The notes beneath the pieces are model-generated. The model saw only the letters and a program-made list of their open reading frames with translations, ran no database searches and was not told the origin of the DNA. DNA of 64,000 nucleotides from JAXLYE01 sp046351595 (lineage in GTDB: Bacteria > Myxococcota_A > Polyangia > Palsa-1104 > JAEUJZ01): assembly GCA_046351595.1 (NCBI GenBank), contig JAXLYE010000002.1, positions 1,488,001 to 1,552,000 on the forward strand, written 5' to 3'. A program made the translations under genes and the position numbers. Below are positions 1 to 10,329 of this stretch, piece after piece (position 1 is the first letter of the stretch; each line of letters opens with the position of its first letter).

Positions 1-542
1 GCGAGGTCTACCTGAAGCAGGCGACGCGCGCCGAGGAGCTTCTGGGCACCGGCGAGCCGCTGTACGCGATGGCCCGCGCCGAGCTGCTCGACTACCGCTG
101 CAAGGGCGACGAGGGCAAGGGCGGCAAGAAGGAAGACGACGACGAGGAGCTGATCCGGCCCGAGGCGCCGCCGACGGCCGAGGCCAAGCCCGAGTCGGAG
201 GAGCCGGCGGAGGCGGGCGCCGCGCAGTCCGCCGCGCCGGCCCAGGCCGCGACGCCCAAGCCGGGCGACAAGGAAGCCAAGGTCCTCTCGAAGGAGGAGC
301 AGCAGAAGCGGCTGCGCGAGATGCTGCGCGGGCTGGTGCTGAACGCGCGCGACGCGTTTTTGCGCATCACCATCGAGCACAAGAAGGACTTCCGGGCGCA
401 GCAGGCGCGCCTTTATCTACAGTTTATCGAGCAGCGCTACCGCGACCTGCCCGAGCCGCGCCCCCTGCAGGAGCGGCGCAAGCAGAAGCCCGTCGCCCCG
501 GCGCCGGTCGGCGACGAGCTGGCGCCGATGCCCGAGGACTAG
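1..542 (+). CDS. C-terminal part of hypothetical protein, charged/Pro-Ala-rich
   Basis: The frame is open from base 3, so the gene begins before the window; the stop is TAG at 540-542. About 179 residues are visible. An initial helical stretch looks like the end of a tetratricopeptide-type helix pair. It is followed by a Lys/Asp/Glu patch, an Ala-Pro-Glu-rich linker and a last helical segment (about residues 95-150) rich in Arg, Lys and Glu. There is no catalytic motif and no membrane segment. Internal ATG codons, for example at 69, are not convincing starts because the coding character continues upstream. I do not recognise a family and the function is unknown. Confidence 0.6.
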   Translation, partial: EVYLKQATRAEELLGTGEPLYAMARAELLDYRCKGDEGKGGKKEDDDEELIRPEAPPTAEAKPESEEPAEAGAAQSAAPAQAATPKPGDKEAKVLSKEEQQKRLREMLRGLVLNARDAFLRITIEHKKDFRAQQARLYLQFIEQRYRDLPEPRPLQERRKQKPVAPAPVGDELAPMPED

Positions 543-624
543 CGGCCGGCGCGGTCGCCGCCAACCGGAGGCGGAAGGCCGCAGGTAGCTCAAGCGGAGC
601 CTCAAGAGGGAACCAGAGGGAAAA

Positions 625-2790
625 ATGATCCACTCGCTCGCATTCTTGGCCCTGGTCGTCGTGGCCTTCGCGGTGTTCGCGGTCTCGGTGACGCGCCTGT
701 ACCGCGTCATGGCGCTCGGGCGCGTAAACGACCTGCGCCCCGTGGACCGCCTGGGCGATCGCATCGCGTCGGTGCTGATCTACTTCTTCGGACAGAAGAA
801 GGTCGGCGAGCGCATGTCGTATCAGCAGCCGGCCGGCGCCACCAGCAAGCACCACTACTTCATCTTCTACGGCTTCCTCGTCATCACCATCGGCACCATC
901 GAGTTCCTCTTGCAGGGGCTGCTCTTTGGCCTGGTCCCGGACTTCAGCTTCCGCCTGTTCCTCGGGCCGGTGTACCCGGTCCTTTCCTGGAGCATCGACC
1001 TGTTCAACGCCCTGGTGCTGGTGATGATCGCCTACGCCTACTTCCGGCGCATCATCATCCGGCCGCGGCTCATCCCGCTGTCGGGTGACGCGGGCTTCAT
1101 CCTGGCGCAGATCGCGCTGCTGATGATCAGCCACTTCGGCTTCCACGGCTTCCACGCCGCCGCCGAGGGCCAGGCCGCCTCGTACGGCCCGATCTCGGAC
1201 GCGCTCGGCGCCGCGTTCGCGGGCAATGCGTCGGCGCACACGCTGTCCGAGGTCTTCCGCTACGTGCACGCGGTGGTGCTGCTGTTCTTCCTGAACTACC
1301 TGCCGTACTCGAAGCACATCCACATCCTCGGCGCGCTGCCCAACATCTACTTCCGCGAGCTCGGTCAGAAGGGCGTGATGCCCAAGCTCAACCTCGATGA
1401 CGAGAGCGACTGGGGCGTCGGCAAGGTCGAGCAGTTCTCGTGGAAGTCGCTGATGGATCAGTACGCGTGCACCGAGTGCGCGCGCTGCTCGAACTTCTGC
1501 CCGGCGTACAACACCGAGAAGCCGCTGTCGCCGATGCACCTCATCCACGACCTCAAGTACGAGATGGCCGAGCGCGGGCCGCTGCTGCTGCAGCTGGGCG
1601 CGCTGCGCAAGCAGGCCGGCGTCATCGCGACGGACAAGTCGGAGGCCGAGCAGCAGCTGGAGAAGGCGCCGGCCGCGCTCAAGGCGCAGCTCGAGGACGT
1701 GCAGAAGAAGCTCGACGAGCTGCCGCCGCTGGTCGGCGGGCGCATCAAGGACGAGACGCTGTGGGCGTGCACGACGTGCGGCGCCTGTCAGGAGGTCTGC
1801 CCGGTCTTCATCAACCACCCGCTGAAGATCCAGCAGATGAAGACCCACCTGGTGCTCGCCGAGAGCCGCATGCCGACGGAGCTTACGCGCACGTTCCAGA
1901 ACCTGGAGCGCAACGGCAACCCCTGGGGCATCAACCGCGAGCAGCGCATGGAGTGGGCCGAGGGGCTCTCGGTCCCGGTGCCCACCGTCGAGGACAACCC
2001 CGAGTTCGAGTACCTCTTGTTCGTCGGCTGCGCCGCCGCGTTCGACGACCGCATCAAGAAGTCGATGCGCGCGCTGGTCGAGGTCCTGCACACCGCCAGC
2101 GTCAGCTTCGCGGTCATGGGCAAGCAGGAAGGCTGCTCGGGCGACCCGGCGCGCCGCGCCGGCAACGAGTTCGTCTTCCAGGAGCAGGCTCAGGCCAACG
2201 TCGAGGCCATGAACGAGGCCAAGGTGAAGCGCATCGTCACCTCGTGCCCTCACTGCTTCCACACGCTCAAGAACGAGTACCCGCAGTTTGGCGGCAACTA
2301 CGAGGTGCTGCACCACTCGCAGCTGCTGGCCCACCTGATCGAGAGCAAGAAGCTCCAGATCGATCAGAAGATGGACCAGAAGGTCACCTTCCACGACTCG
2401 TGCTACCTGGGCCGCTGGAACGGCATCTACGACGCGCCGCGTACCATCCTCAGCGCGACGGCGTCGGGGGAGCTCAAGGAGCTCGGGCGCGCCAAGCAGC
2501 ACGGCTTCTGCTGCGGCGCCGGCGGCGGTCGCATGTGGCAGGAGGAGAAGGGCCCGCGCGTCAACAGGAACCGCACCGAGGAGATCCTGCAGAGCGGCGC
2601 CGAGGTCGCTGCCGTCGCCTGCCCGTTCTGCACCATCATGATCACCGATGGCGTCAAGGACGCGGGCGCGGAGGAGAAGGTCCAGGTCCTCGACGTCGCC
2701 GAGGTCGTGCGCAAGTCGCTCAAGAACATCAAGGCCAAGAAGGAGGCCGAGGCCGCCGCCGAGGGCGCGGCACCGGGCTCCGCGAGCTGA
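625..2790 (+). CDS. Membrane-bound HdrD-like [4Fe-4S] oxidoreductase (EMO/DUF224 type)
   Basis: A 721-residue electron-transfer protein. The first 250 residues hold several membrane segments resembling the NarI/HdrE cytochrome-b-type module. Two ferredoxin motifs follow, CxxCxxCxxxCP starting at Cys282 and Cys382, with a coiled insertion between them. Two CCG domains come next: GC at about 469 with SCPHC near 540, then DSCY near 592, CCGAGGG near 630 and CPFC near 666. In the family, such proteins pass electrons between electron-transfer flavoprotein and the quinone pool, or act like heterodisulfide reductase. No EtfAB gene lies in this window, so the partner is unknown. The start is ATG 625, after a purine-rich AGAGGGA. 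It converges with the FecR-type gene. Confidence 0.85.
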   Translation: MIHSLAFLALVVVAFAVFAVSVTRLYRVMALGRVNDLRPVDRLGDRIASVLIYFFGQKKVGERMSYQQPAGATSKHHYFIFYGFLVITIGTIEFLLQGLLFGLVPDFSFRLFLGPVYPVLSWSIDLFNALVLVMIAYAYFRRIIIRPRLIPLSGDAGFILAQIALLMISHFGFHGFHAAAEGQAASYGPISDALGAAFAGNASAHTLSEVFRYVHAVVLLFFLNYLPYSKHIHILGALPNIYFRELGQKGVMPKLNLDDESDWGVGKVEQFSWKSLMDQYACTECARCSNFCPAYNTEKPLSPMHLIHDLKYEMAERGPLLLQLGALRKQAGVIATDKSEAEQQLEKAPAALKAQLEDVQKKLDELPPLVGGRIKDETLWACTTCGACQEVCPVFINHPLKIQQMKTHLVLAESRMPTELTRTFQNLERNGNPWGINREQRMEWAEGLSVPVPTVEDNPEFEYLLFVGCAAAFDDRIKKSMRALVEVLHTASVSFAVMGKQEGCSGDPARRAGNEFVFQEQAQANVEAMNEAKVKRIVTSCPHCFHTLKNEYPQFGGNYEVLHHSQLLAHLIESKKLQIDQKMDQKVTFHDSCYLGRWNGIYDAPRTILSATASGELKELGRAKQHGFCCGAGGGRMWQEEKGPRVNRNRTEEILQSGAEVAAVACPFCTIMITDGVKDAGAEEKVQVLDVAEVVRKSLKNIKAKKEAEAAAEGAAPGSAS

Positions 2791-2795
2791 GCGCT

Positions 2796-2832
2796 TTTAG
2801 GACAGCGTTCTAAATCTAGGACGCTGTTCTAG
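2796..2832. repeat. Two adjacent palindromes, TAGRAC-N3-GTYCTA type
   Basis: The first palindrome, TTTAGGACAGCGTTCTAAA, is at 2796-2814; the second, CTAGGACGCTGTTCTAG, is at 2816-2832. Together they can also fold into one larger hairpin: an 11-bp stem with one G-T pair and a 12-nt loop. They sit exactly between two convergent stop codons, so a bidirectional terminator is the simplest role. The same palindromic core recurs at 39303-39317 upstream of another gene, which also allows an operator role. Confidence 0.55.
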
Positions 2833-5012
2833 TTGAAGCGGTAGCCGACCTGGAGGCCGAGGGCGCCGCGGCCGTAGACGGCGGCGCCGCCCTTGCCGAT
2901 GCCGGCGCGACCGAGCAGCGACAGGCGCAGCTGGCCGCGCCGCCCCCGGCCGAGCAGGCCCTCGATGCCGCCGCCGACCGCGCCGCCGACGTCGGGGGTC
3001 GTATCGCCGGCGTCGAGCGCGACGCCGAGGTAGTTGACGTGCCACTGCGAGAACGCGACCAGGCGCAGCGCCGGCAAGAGGTCCGCGTGCAGCATCAGCC
3101 CGCCCGCGTACGCCGGGGTCACGCCGTCGCCCAGGCGCAGGCTGGCGCCCTGCGTCGTCATCAGCGCGAAGGAGCCTAGGCGCACGCCGAGCAGCACGGC
3201 CGGCTCCAGACGCCAGCCGCCGCCGCCCGGGCGCACGTCGGGGCGCAGCTGGCCGCCCGGCTCGGTGAGATCGACCTCGGCCGCGCGATCGAGCGAGCTG
3301 CCCGATAGCGGCGCCACGGTGGCGAGCAGCGCCTGCAGCGCGAAGCGACCGCGCCGCAAAGCCGGTGAGCGCGCCGCGGCCGTGATGTTGCCGAAGCCCA
3401 CGGCGCCGCCGCCCGCGTCCGACGGCCCGATCGCGGCGCGCAGCAGGCTGACGCCGGCCTCGATGCCCAGGCCGTTCTTGAAGGTGAAGCGGCCGAAGGC
3501 GCCCAGGCGCACGGCGCCCGACATCGTCGACTCCAGGCGCGCCGTGACCAGGCGCCCGGCCCACGGCGAGCGCACGCCGTCAAAGGGCACCTCGCCGACG
3601 CCGCCGAGCAGGACGTCCTCGGGCGGCGGCGGCAGGGCCGGTGGGGCGGGCGGCGGCTCCCGGCTCGGCGGCGCGGTCGGGCCCGCGGGCGCGGGGACCG
3701 GCGGCGGCGGCGTGACGAGCGGCTCGGGGGTGCTGCTCGCGATCGGGCGCGCCTGCGCGACCAGCGTCACCTCGGTCGAAACGCCGCCGACCGTGACCTG
3801 CAGCTTGTGCCGGCCCTCGGCGAGGCCGCCGGTCGGCGGCGCACCATCGACGAGCAGCCCGACCGGCAGCCCGACCGGCGCGCTGAGCTGCGGCTCCTGG
3901 CCCGCTTCGAGCTGCACCGTCCCGTCGCTGGCGAGGCCCGCGAGCTGCGCCACCACCAGGCGATGCGGCGCGCTCGTCGCGCCCGGCGCGCCGTAGTCAT
4001 CCAGCGCCGTGACCCGCACCTGGTAGTTGCCGATGTCGAGGCCGCGCAGCATGAGCTCGGTCGTCGGCGCCGCGACCTCGTTGACGCTGCGCGCCGCCGC
4101 CGCCGCGCCCGCCGAGGCGGCGTTGACGTCGGTGCGCACGAGCTCGACGCGGTAGCGCTGCGCCGTCGGCAGCGGCTGCCAGCGCAGGGTGATCTCGAGC
4201 GACCCGGCGCTCTCGGCGGAGCCGGTCAGGAACAGCTCCTCGCTGGCGCCGCTCCACGTCGGGGCGGGCAAGAGCGGGTGCGCCGGGCGCGGCGGCGCGC
4301 CCTTGTCCCAGCGTGCGGCCTCGCCGCTCTTGACCGCGGCGCCCCACAGGATCGACGGGCTGCCGAGGCGCGCCAGCCCGTCGGCGACCGTGATGACCAG
4401 CGACTCGCCGTCGAGGCGTACGCGGGCGTCGCGGGCCTTGATCGGGAAGCTGCCCGGTGGTCCGTAGATGTAGATCGGCTTGGGCTCGCGGCCCGGCTGC
4501 ACCCCGACCCCGAGCTCGCCGCGCTGCAGCGTGATCGACGCGATGCCGGTGGCCTCGACCTGGCTGTCCGCGGTGAGCGTCAGCAGGCCGCCGCCCTCGA
4601 GCCACAGCTCGGCCTCGCCGCTGCGCACGCTGAGCACGTCGCCCTTTGTGAGCTCGCGCGGCAGCGCGCCGGCTGCTTCGTCCGTCGCGCTGGCGGCCGG
4701 TCGGATCTGGACGTCGCCGCGGGTGCGCACAAGGCGCATCACCCCCTGGGCCCCGGGCAGCGCGCCCCGCAGCGGCGGGTAGACGGCCGGGCGGCCGGCG
4801 CTCGCGCCCGGTGCCGGCGTCCGCGCCGGGGTCCCTTGGCCCTGGCCTTGACCCTGGCCCTGGCTCGTCCCCTGGCCCTGGCCCGAGGCGGCGTGCGGAC
4901 CCAGCGCCAGCACCAGCAGCACGCAGCCGCCGGCACCGAGCCGCGCGGTACGTTGCCGGCCCGTGCGGACCTGACCGCGATCCGACGCGTCGAGAGCGTC
5001 TTTTCCCTTCAT
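2829..5012 (-). CDS. FecR-domain / fibronectin-like / outer-membrane barrel protein
   Basis: A 727-residue exported protein. It starts at ATG 5012, preceded by a GGGGAA ribosome site. The order is: a signal sequence with a long basic N-region (hydrophobic core about 27-45), a Gln-Gly-rich linker, a FecR-type domain (about 85-230), an Ig/fibronectin-like region (about 260-430), a Pro-rich spacer, and a C-terminal region of alternating hydrophobic strands ending in YRFN, as in outer-membrane barrels. FecR domains bind ligands or carbohydrates, so a surface sensor or structural protein is likely. The same frame stays open upstream to 6029, but that part overlaps another gene antisense and is not used. 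Function is inferred. Confidence 0.65.
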   Translation of the reverse strand: MKGKDALDASDRGQVRTGRQRTARLGAGGCVLLVLALGPHAASGQGQGTSQGQGQGQGQGTPARTPAPGASAGRPAVYPPLRGALPGAQGVMRLVRTRGDVQIRPAASATDEAAGALPRELTKGDVLSVRSGEAELWLEGGGLLTLTADSQVEATGIASITLQRGELGVGVQPGREPKPIYIYGPPGSFPIKARDARVRLDGESLVITVADGLARLGSPSILWGAAVKSGEAARWDKGAPPRPAHPLLPAPTWSGASEELFLTGSAESAGSLEITLRWQPLPTAQRYRVELVRTDVNAASAGAAAAARSVNEVAAPTTELMLRGLDIGNYQVRVTALDDYGAPGATSAPHRLVVAQLAGLASDGTVQLEAGQEPQLSAPVGLPVGLLVDGAPPTGGLAEGRHKLQVTVGGVSTEVTLVAQARPIASSTPEPLVTPPPPVPAPAGPTAPPSREPPPAPPALPPPPEDVLLGGVGEVPFDGVRSPWAGRLVTARLESTMSGAVRLGAFGRFTFKNGLGIEAGVSLLRAAIGPSDAGGGAVGFGNITAAARSPALRRGRFALQALLATVAPLSGSSLDRAAEVDLTEPGGQLRPDVRPGGGGWRLEPAVLLGVRLGSFALMTTQGASLRLGDGVTPAYAGGLMLHADLLPALRLVAFSQWHVNYLGVALDAGDTTPDVGGAVGGGIEGLLGRGRRGQLRLSLLGRAGIGKGGAAVYGRGALGLQVGYRFN

Positions 5013-5185
5013 GGCAGATTCCCCGCAGATTTTCTCATGATAGAGCAAAGCGGATGTGAGGGGCATCAACGCTCGGCAGCGTCGGCACCGCACGCCTCGG
5101 CTCGAGCCGGCTCTCGTCGACGTGGGCCGGCCGCGAGCCGCCGCCCGGCGCCGCGAGACTGCAAAAATTCCGGGCCGATCCGGAG

Positions 5186-6370
5186 TCAGAGGATCGGGAA
5201 CGGGCAGCGCGCGGGCGGCGTGAAGCCGCGCAGGCGATCGAGCAGCTCGTCGGCGCTGTGCACCACGAAGTCGGCCTCGCGCTGGTAGACGCAGGCGCGG
5301 AACGAAAGCGGTCGCGCGCCGGCTCCCGCGGAAGAGGGCGGTGCGGCATCCAGCCCCGGCGACAGACCCGGTGACAGCTCTGGCGACAGCTCTGGGGCCG
5401 GCGACAGGTCCGGGCGGGCCGGGCAGCCGCCGAGGCCGAGCAGGCGCGCCGCCACGTAGCAGTCGAGGAACAGCCGGCGATCGAGGTGCTCGCGCAGGAG
5501 CGGCCGGATCGCGCTCAGGGTCTTGAGCCAGAAGGCGCGATCGCACCACCGGGGCGGCGGCTTCACGGCGTTGAGCGCGATGCGATCGACCTCGGGCAGC
5601 GACAGCAGCTCGGCCAGCAGGTGATCGCGCACCTGCTCGGCAAAGCGCTGGGTCGACAGCGTGACGATCAGCACCCGCTCGGGCCGTCCGCGCCCGTCTG
5701 CGCTCGCGGCATGCGGCAGCCGGCGCAGCACGGCTTGTACCGCGGCGACGTCGACCATCGGCGCAGCCCCAGCCATCAGCGCCGCCCCGGGCTCCTTTGT
5801 CTGCGCGCGCTCCTTCCACGGATCGATCGACAGGTTGAGGCGCGCGACCCCGGCCAGCACCGCCTGTGAGAGCGTCGAGGCCACGGCGAGCGTGGTGGTG
5901 ATCGCGACCGGCCGCCCGCTCTCGCCGGCCACCGCGACGAGGCGCGCGAGCAGCGGCAGCACCGGCTCGATCGGCTCGGACAGCGCGATCGCCAGCTCGC
6001 GGTAGGGCAGGCGCCGCAGCGCCTCGCACACGAGCGCCTCGCTGTCGACCAACGTGTGGCCGGCGCTGCCCTCGCGCTCGCCCAGGTAGCAGAACGGACA
6101 GGCGATCCGGCAGCGCCCGCCCTCGAAGTGTACGGACAGCACGCCGAGCGGGTCCGCGCCGGGCTGCGCGCGCGCCCCGCGCGGGTCCGCAACAGGCCCT
6201 TCACCCGCGCCTGCCGGTTGCGTGCTCTCCGTCGCTGACGACGCGTCTTGCGCGGTGCCGGTCGCGGTATCTACCGGGATCTGCAGCGAATTTGCGACGG
6301 CGCGCGCGCCCTGCGCGTTGGCCGCATCAGCGACGGAAGAATCAATCACCGGCAGTCTACGGAGCGCCAT
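5186..6370 (-). CDS. Radical-SAM-like protein with CX3CX2C cluster motif
   Basis: About 394 residues from ATG 6370; a GTG at 6382 is an alternative start. After a low-complexity N-terminal 75 residues comes Cys87-x3-Cys91-x2-Cys94 in the context HFEGGRCRIACPFCYLG. This is the radical SAM pattern for a [4Fe-4S] cluster that cleaves S-adenosylmethionine. The region to about 290 alternates strands and helices like a partial TIM barrel, including ITTT and LNLSIDPWKE segments. There is no SPASM-type auxiliary Cys cluster. The gene diverges from a PP2C phosphatase across 42 bp. The substrate is unknown; a protein or peptide modification enzyme is one option. Confidence 0.6.
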   Translation of the reverse strand: MALRRLPVIDSSVADAANAQGARAVANSLQIPVDTATGTAQDASSATESTQPAGAGEGPVADPRGARAQPGADPLGVLSVHFEGGRCRIACPFCYLGEREGSAGHTLVDSEALVCEALRRLPYRELAIALSEPIEPVLPLLARLVAVAGESGRPVAITTTLAVASTLSQAVLAGVARLNLSIDPWKERAQTKEPGAALMAGAAPMVDVAAVQAVLRRLPHAASADGRGRPERVLIVTLSTQRFAEQVRDHLLAELLSLPEVDRIALNAVKPPPRWCDRAFWLKTLSAIRPLLREHLDRRLFLDCYVAARLLGLGGCPARPDLSPAPELSPELSPGLSPGLDAAPPSSAGAGARPLSFRACVYQREADFVVHSADELLDRLRGFTPPARCPFPIL

Positions 6371-6412
6371 TTGACAGGGCACCTTTTGTCGGAATATCGT
6401 CGAGAATACTGG

Positions 6413-7153
6413 ATGATGCGTCTAGAACAAGCGAGTCGCACCCATGTGGGCCTGGTTCGGGAGAAGAACGAAGACTCCATGCTGGTCGCCCCGGACATCG
6501 GCCTCTATGTGGTCTGTGACGGGATGGGCGGCCACGTCGGGGGACAGGTCGCGTCGCAGCTCGCGGTGCAGACCATCGATCAAGTGATACGGACCGGCCA
6601 GCCGCCGCAGCCGCCCGAGGATCGCGATGTGCTTTCGACCGCGATCCGCTGCGCCAACTATGCGATCTTTACACGCGCCCGGCAGGATCCGTCGCTGCAC
6701 AACATGGGCACGACGGTGGTCGGGGTGCGCCAGCAGGGCGACGTCCTGCACATCTGCCACGTCGGCGACAGCCGCATGTACCGGCTGGTCTACTCCAGCG
6801 GCGAGCTCCTGCAGGTAACGCGCGATCACTCGCTGATCAACCTGTACGAGGACAACCCGGAGCTGGCCAAGCGCTACGGCCCGCCCAACGACAACGTCAT
6901 CGTCCGCGCCGTCGGCCTCAACGAGAACGTCGAGGTCGAGTACCAGGCGATGAACCTGCAGCTCGGCGACGTCTTCCTTTTGTGCTGCGACGGGCTCACC
7001 GATATGGTGGACGACTGGATCATCCAGCAGGTGATGTCCGACGCCGCGACCGCGCACAGCCTGGACGAGCAGTGCGACGCCCTCATCCGCGCCGCGCTCA
7101 GCTTCGGCGGCGTCGACAATACGACCGCGATCCTGCTGCGCGTCATTCCCTAG
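6413..7153 (+). CDS. PP2C-type serine/threonine protein phosphatase
   Basis: About 246 residues, the usual size of a bacterial PP2C catalytic domain. The motifs appear in order: THVGLVREKNEDS (metal-binding Asp), VVCDGMGGH, GDSRMYR, TRDHS, LLCCDGLTD and GGVDNTTAI. These residues bind two Mn/Mg ions and hydrolyse phospho-Ser/Thr, usually opposing Hanks-type kinases. No kinase gene lies in the window. The start is taken at ATG 6413, with ATG 6416 next, because the homologous sequence begins there. The open frame continues upstream to 6248 but overlaps the divergent gene. The protein is cytoplasmic, with no membrane segment. Confidence 0.9.
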   Translation: MMRLEQASRTHVGLVREKNEDSMLVAPDIGLYVVCDGMGGHVGGQVASQLAVQTIDQVIRTGQPPQPPEDRDVLSTAIRCANYAIFTRARQDPSLHNMGTTVVGVRQQGDVLHICHVGDSRMYRLVYSSGELLQVTRDHSLINLYEDNPELAKRYGPPNDNVIVRAVGLNENVEVEYQAMNLQLGDVFLLCCDGLTDMVDDWIIQQVMSDAATAHSLDEQCDALIRAALSFGGVDNTTAILLRVIP

Positions 7154-7180
7154 TCGACGCGCTCCGCCCTAGCAGGCGTG

Positions 7181-8173
7181 CTAGCGCAGCGGCAGCTCGC
7201 TGACCACCGCGATCGCTCCGGTCGGGGCGCCGTTCGCGTCGACGATCTGCAGCTCGGTGCCGGCGTCCCAGGCGCTGCGGTGGACGTAGCCGAGCGCGAT
7301 CAGCCCGTGCTGCGGCGAGCGCGCCAGCGACGTGAGGACACCGGCCTGCGGGCGGCTCGGGTGGGCCAGGCGGGCGCCGGCCGCGGGCGCCGCGCCGGGT
7401 CCGGGCGCAATGCGCAGGCCGACGAGGCGGCGGTTGAGGTGCCCGCGATCGCGCAGCCGCACCACGGTCTCCTGGCCGAGGTAACAGCCCTTGGTGTGGC
7501 TGAGCGCGTCGTCGAGCCCGGCCTCGGCGGGCATGTGGTCCTCGGTCATGTCGACGCCGTACAGCGGCGTGCCGGCGGCGATGCGCAGCGCCGCCTGCTC
7601 CTCGTCCGACAGCGGGTGCGCGCCGGCCGCGTGGAGGCGCTCCTGCACCGCGGCGATGCGCTCGGCCGGTCCGAGCACGTGGAAGCCCGGCAGGCCGAGC
7701 TCCGGCGTCGCCGCGATCAGCACGGGCACCGCGGTGCTGCCGCTCGGCTCGAGCGCGGTCGACAGGAAGTGATAGGGCTTGAGGTTGAGCAGCAGCGTCG
7801 GATCCGCGTCGCTCGACGCGAGCGCGGCGGCGGCCGGGGTGCCGTAGACGCCGAGCTCCGCGACCTCGCCTGAGACGTCGCTGATCGTCGCGTCGTCCAT
7901 GATCAGGTAGCGATCGAGCGTGGTCATGAGCTTGTCGCCGGCGCTCCGGACCACCTCGACCAACAGTCCGTCGTCGCCCTGGTCGTACAGCACCAGGTCC
8001 GCGATGAGCTTGCCCTTCACCGTCAGCATCGCCGCGTGGCAGCCGTGCCCGGGCAGCAGCCCCTGCACGTCGTTGCTGACCATGCCGTGGAGGAAGCGCT
8101 TACGGTCCTTGCCGACGACACGGAGGCGCGTGCGCTCGGCCGTCAGCGACCGGAAGGAGATCGTGTTCATCAT
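7181..8173 (-). CDS. ygfZ: YgfZ/GcvT-like folate-binding protein
   Basis: A 330-residue protein of the aminomethyltransferase-like fold. The signature KGCYLGQETVVR of the YgfZ/IBA57 group is present around residue 227, with the expected Cys. The family uses tetrahydrofolate and supports repair or assembly of Fe-S clusters in enzymes such as radical-SAM MiaB. Two adjacent ATG codons, at 8173 and 8170, give the start MMNTISF or MNTISF. It is downstream of and parallel to the CoA ligase gene, 107 bp away. That gap carries a GCCGTC hexamer run (about 8250-8280). Confidence 0.85.
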   Translation of the reverse strand: MMNTISFRSLTAERTRLRVVGKDRKRFLHGMVSNDVQGLLPGHGCHAAMLTVKGKLIADLVLYDQGDDGLLVEVVRSAGDKLMTTLDRYLIMDDATISDVSGEVAELGVYGTPAAAALASSDADPTLLLNLKPYHFLSTALEPSGSTAVPVLIAATPELGLPGFHVLGPAERIAAVQERLHAAGAHPLSDEEQAALRIAAGTPLYGVDMTEDHMPAEAGLDDALSHTKGCYLGQETVVRLRDRGHLNRRLVGLRIAPGPGAAPAAGARLAHPSRPQAGVLTSLARSPQHGLIALGYVHRSAWDAGTELQIVDANGAPTGAIAVVSELPLR

Positions 8174-8280
8174 CTGTCGGCACGTTAACCCAAGCCCCGC
8201 GCCGCGCAACACATTAGGCCGCGCGCACGACGCGACGGGCGCGGTGGCCGTCGTCGCCGCCGTCGCCGTCGCCGTCGCCG

Positions 8281-9867
<1,587 letters not shown>

Positions 9868-9942
9868 ATCAAGTCACGCCGCAAATCGAAGGCGCCTGGT
9901 GGCAAGGCACGCAGCAGGGCGCCCGGCGGTCACGGTGCGCGC

Positions 9943-9981
9943 AAAAAAAGACCCCGCGCCGGCGTGCGGCCGACGCGGGGT
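9943..9981 (-). terminator. Rho-independent terminator of the small secreted peptide gene
   Basis: Read on the minus strand, a GC stem (CCCCGCG paired with CGCGGGG, 9952-9958 and 9974-9980) is followed by a run of seven T (A7 on plus at 9943-9949). It lies 55 bp past the stop at 10037 and suits that short gene. Confidence 0.8.
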
Positions 9982-10036
9982 GCTAAGTCGGGCGGCCCGC
10001 GGTGACGGCGTCTTCCGTCGCTGCGGGCCTCGGGGT

Positions 10037-10189
10037 TCAGGTGGTCTTCTTGTCCGTGGAGCCCTTCTTCGCGTCCTTGGCCTTCTCCGCGGTGGCGCCG
10101 CCCTTGTCCTTGTGCTCCTTGCCGTCGCAAGCCAGCGCCGGACCGGCCAGCAGCATCGAGCCAACCACCAGGGTGAGCAGGGTCTTCAT
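10037..10189 (-). CDS. Small secreted Lys-rich peptide (50 aa)
   Basis: A 50-residue protein starting at ATG 10189, with a near-perfect ribosome site (AAGGAGG, 5 nt before the start). Residues 1-20 are a typical signal peptide ending in GPALA. The mature 30 residues are almost entirely Lys, Asp, Gly, Ala and Thr. A Cys directly after ALA (residue 21) might make it a lipoprotein, although the lipobox lacks Leu at -3. The strong ribosome site and the clear terminator downstream argue that it is a real, independently expressed gene. I recognise no family. Confidence 0.65.
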   Translation of the reverse strand: MKTLLTLVVGSMLLAGPALACDGKEHKDKGGATAEKAKDAKKGSTDKKTT

Positions 10190-10329
10190 CGGGGTCCTCC
10201 TTCGCTCGAGAAAGCGCGCAGCCCTTCTTCCAACCGACTTCGACTGGTGGCCGCCGCGCCGGCACATTGCATCCGATGCCGCTGACAACGCCGGGCGCGC
10301 GCCGGCTATTCCTCGCCTCGGAGCGGGCC

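Noticed and set aside
424..2502. 692-residue antisense frame
   Set aside because: It is fully antisense to the Fe-S oxidoreductase and has the Leu/Arg/Val/His composition typical of GC-rich shadow frames.
2829..6029. A single 1066-residue protein on the minus strand
   Set aside because: The upstream 340 residues are the shadow of the radical-SAM-like gene in another frame. A good start with ribosome site exists at 5012.
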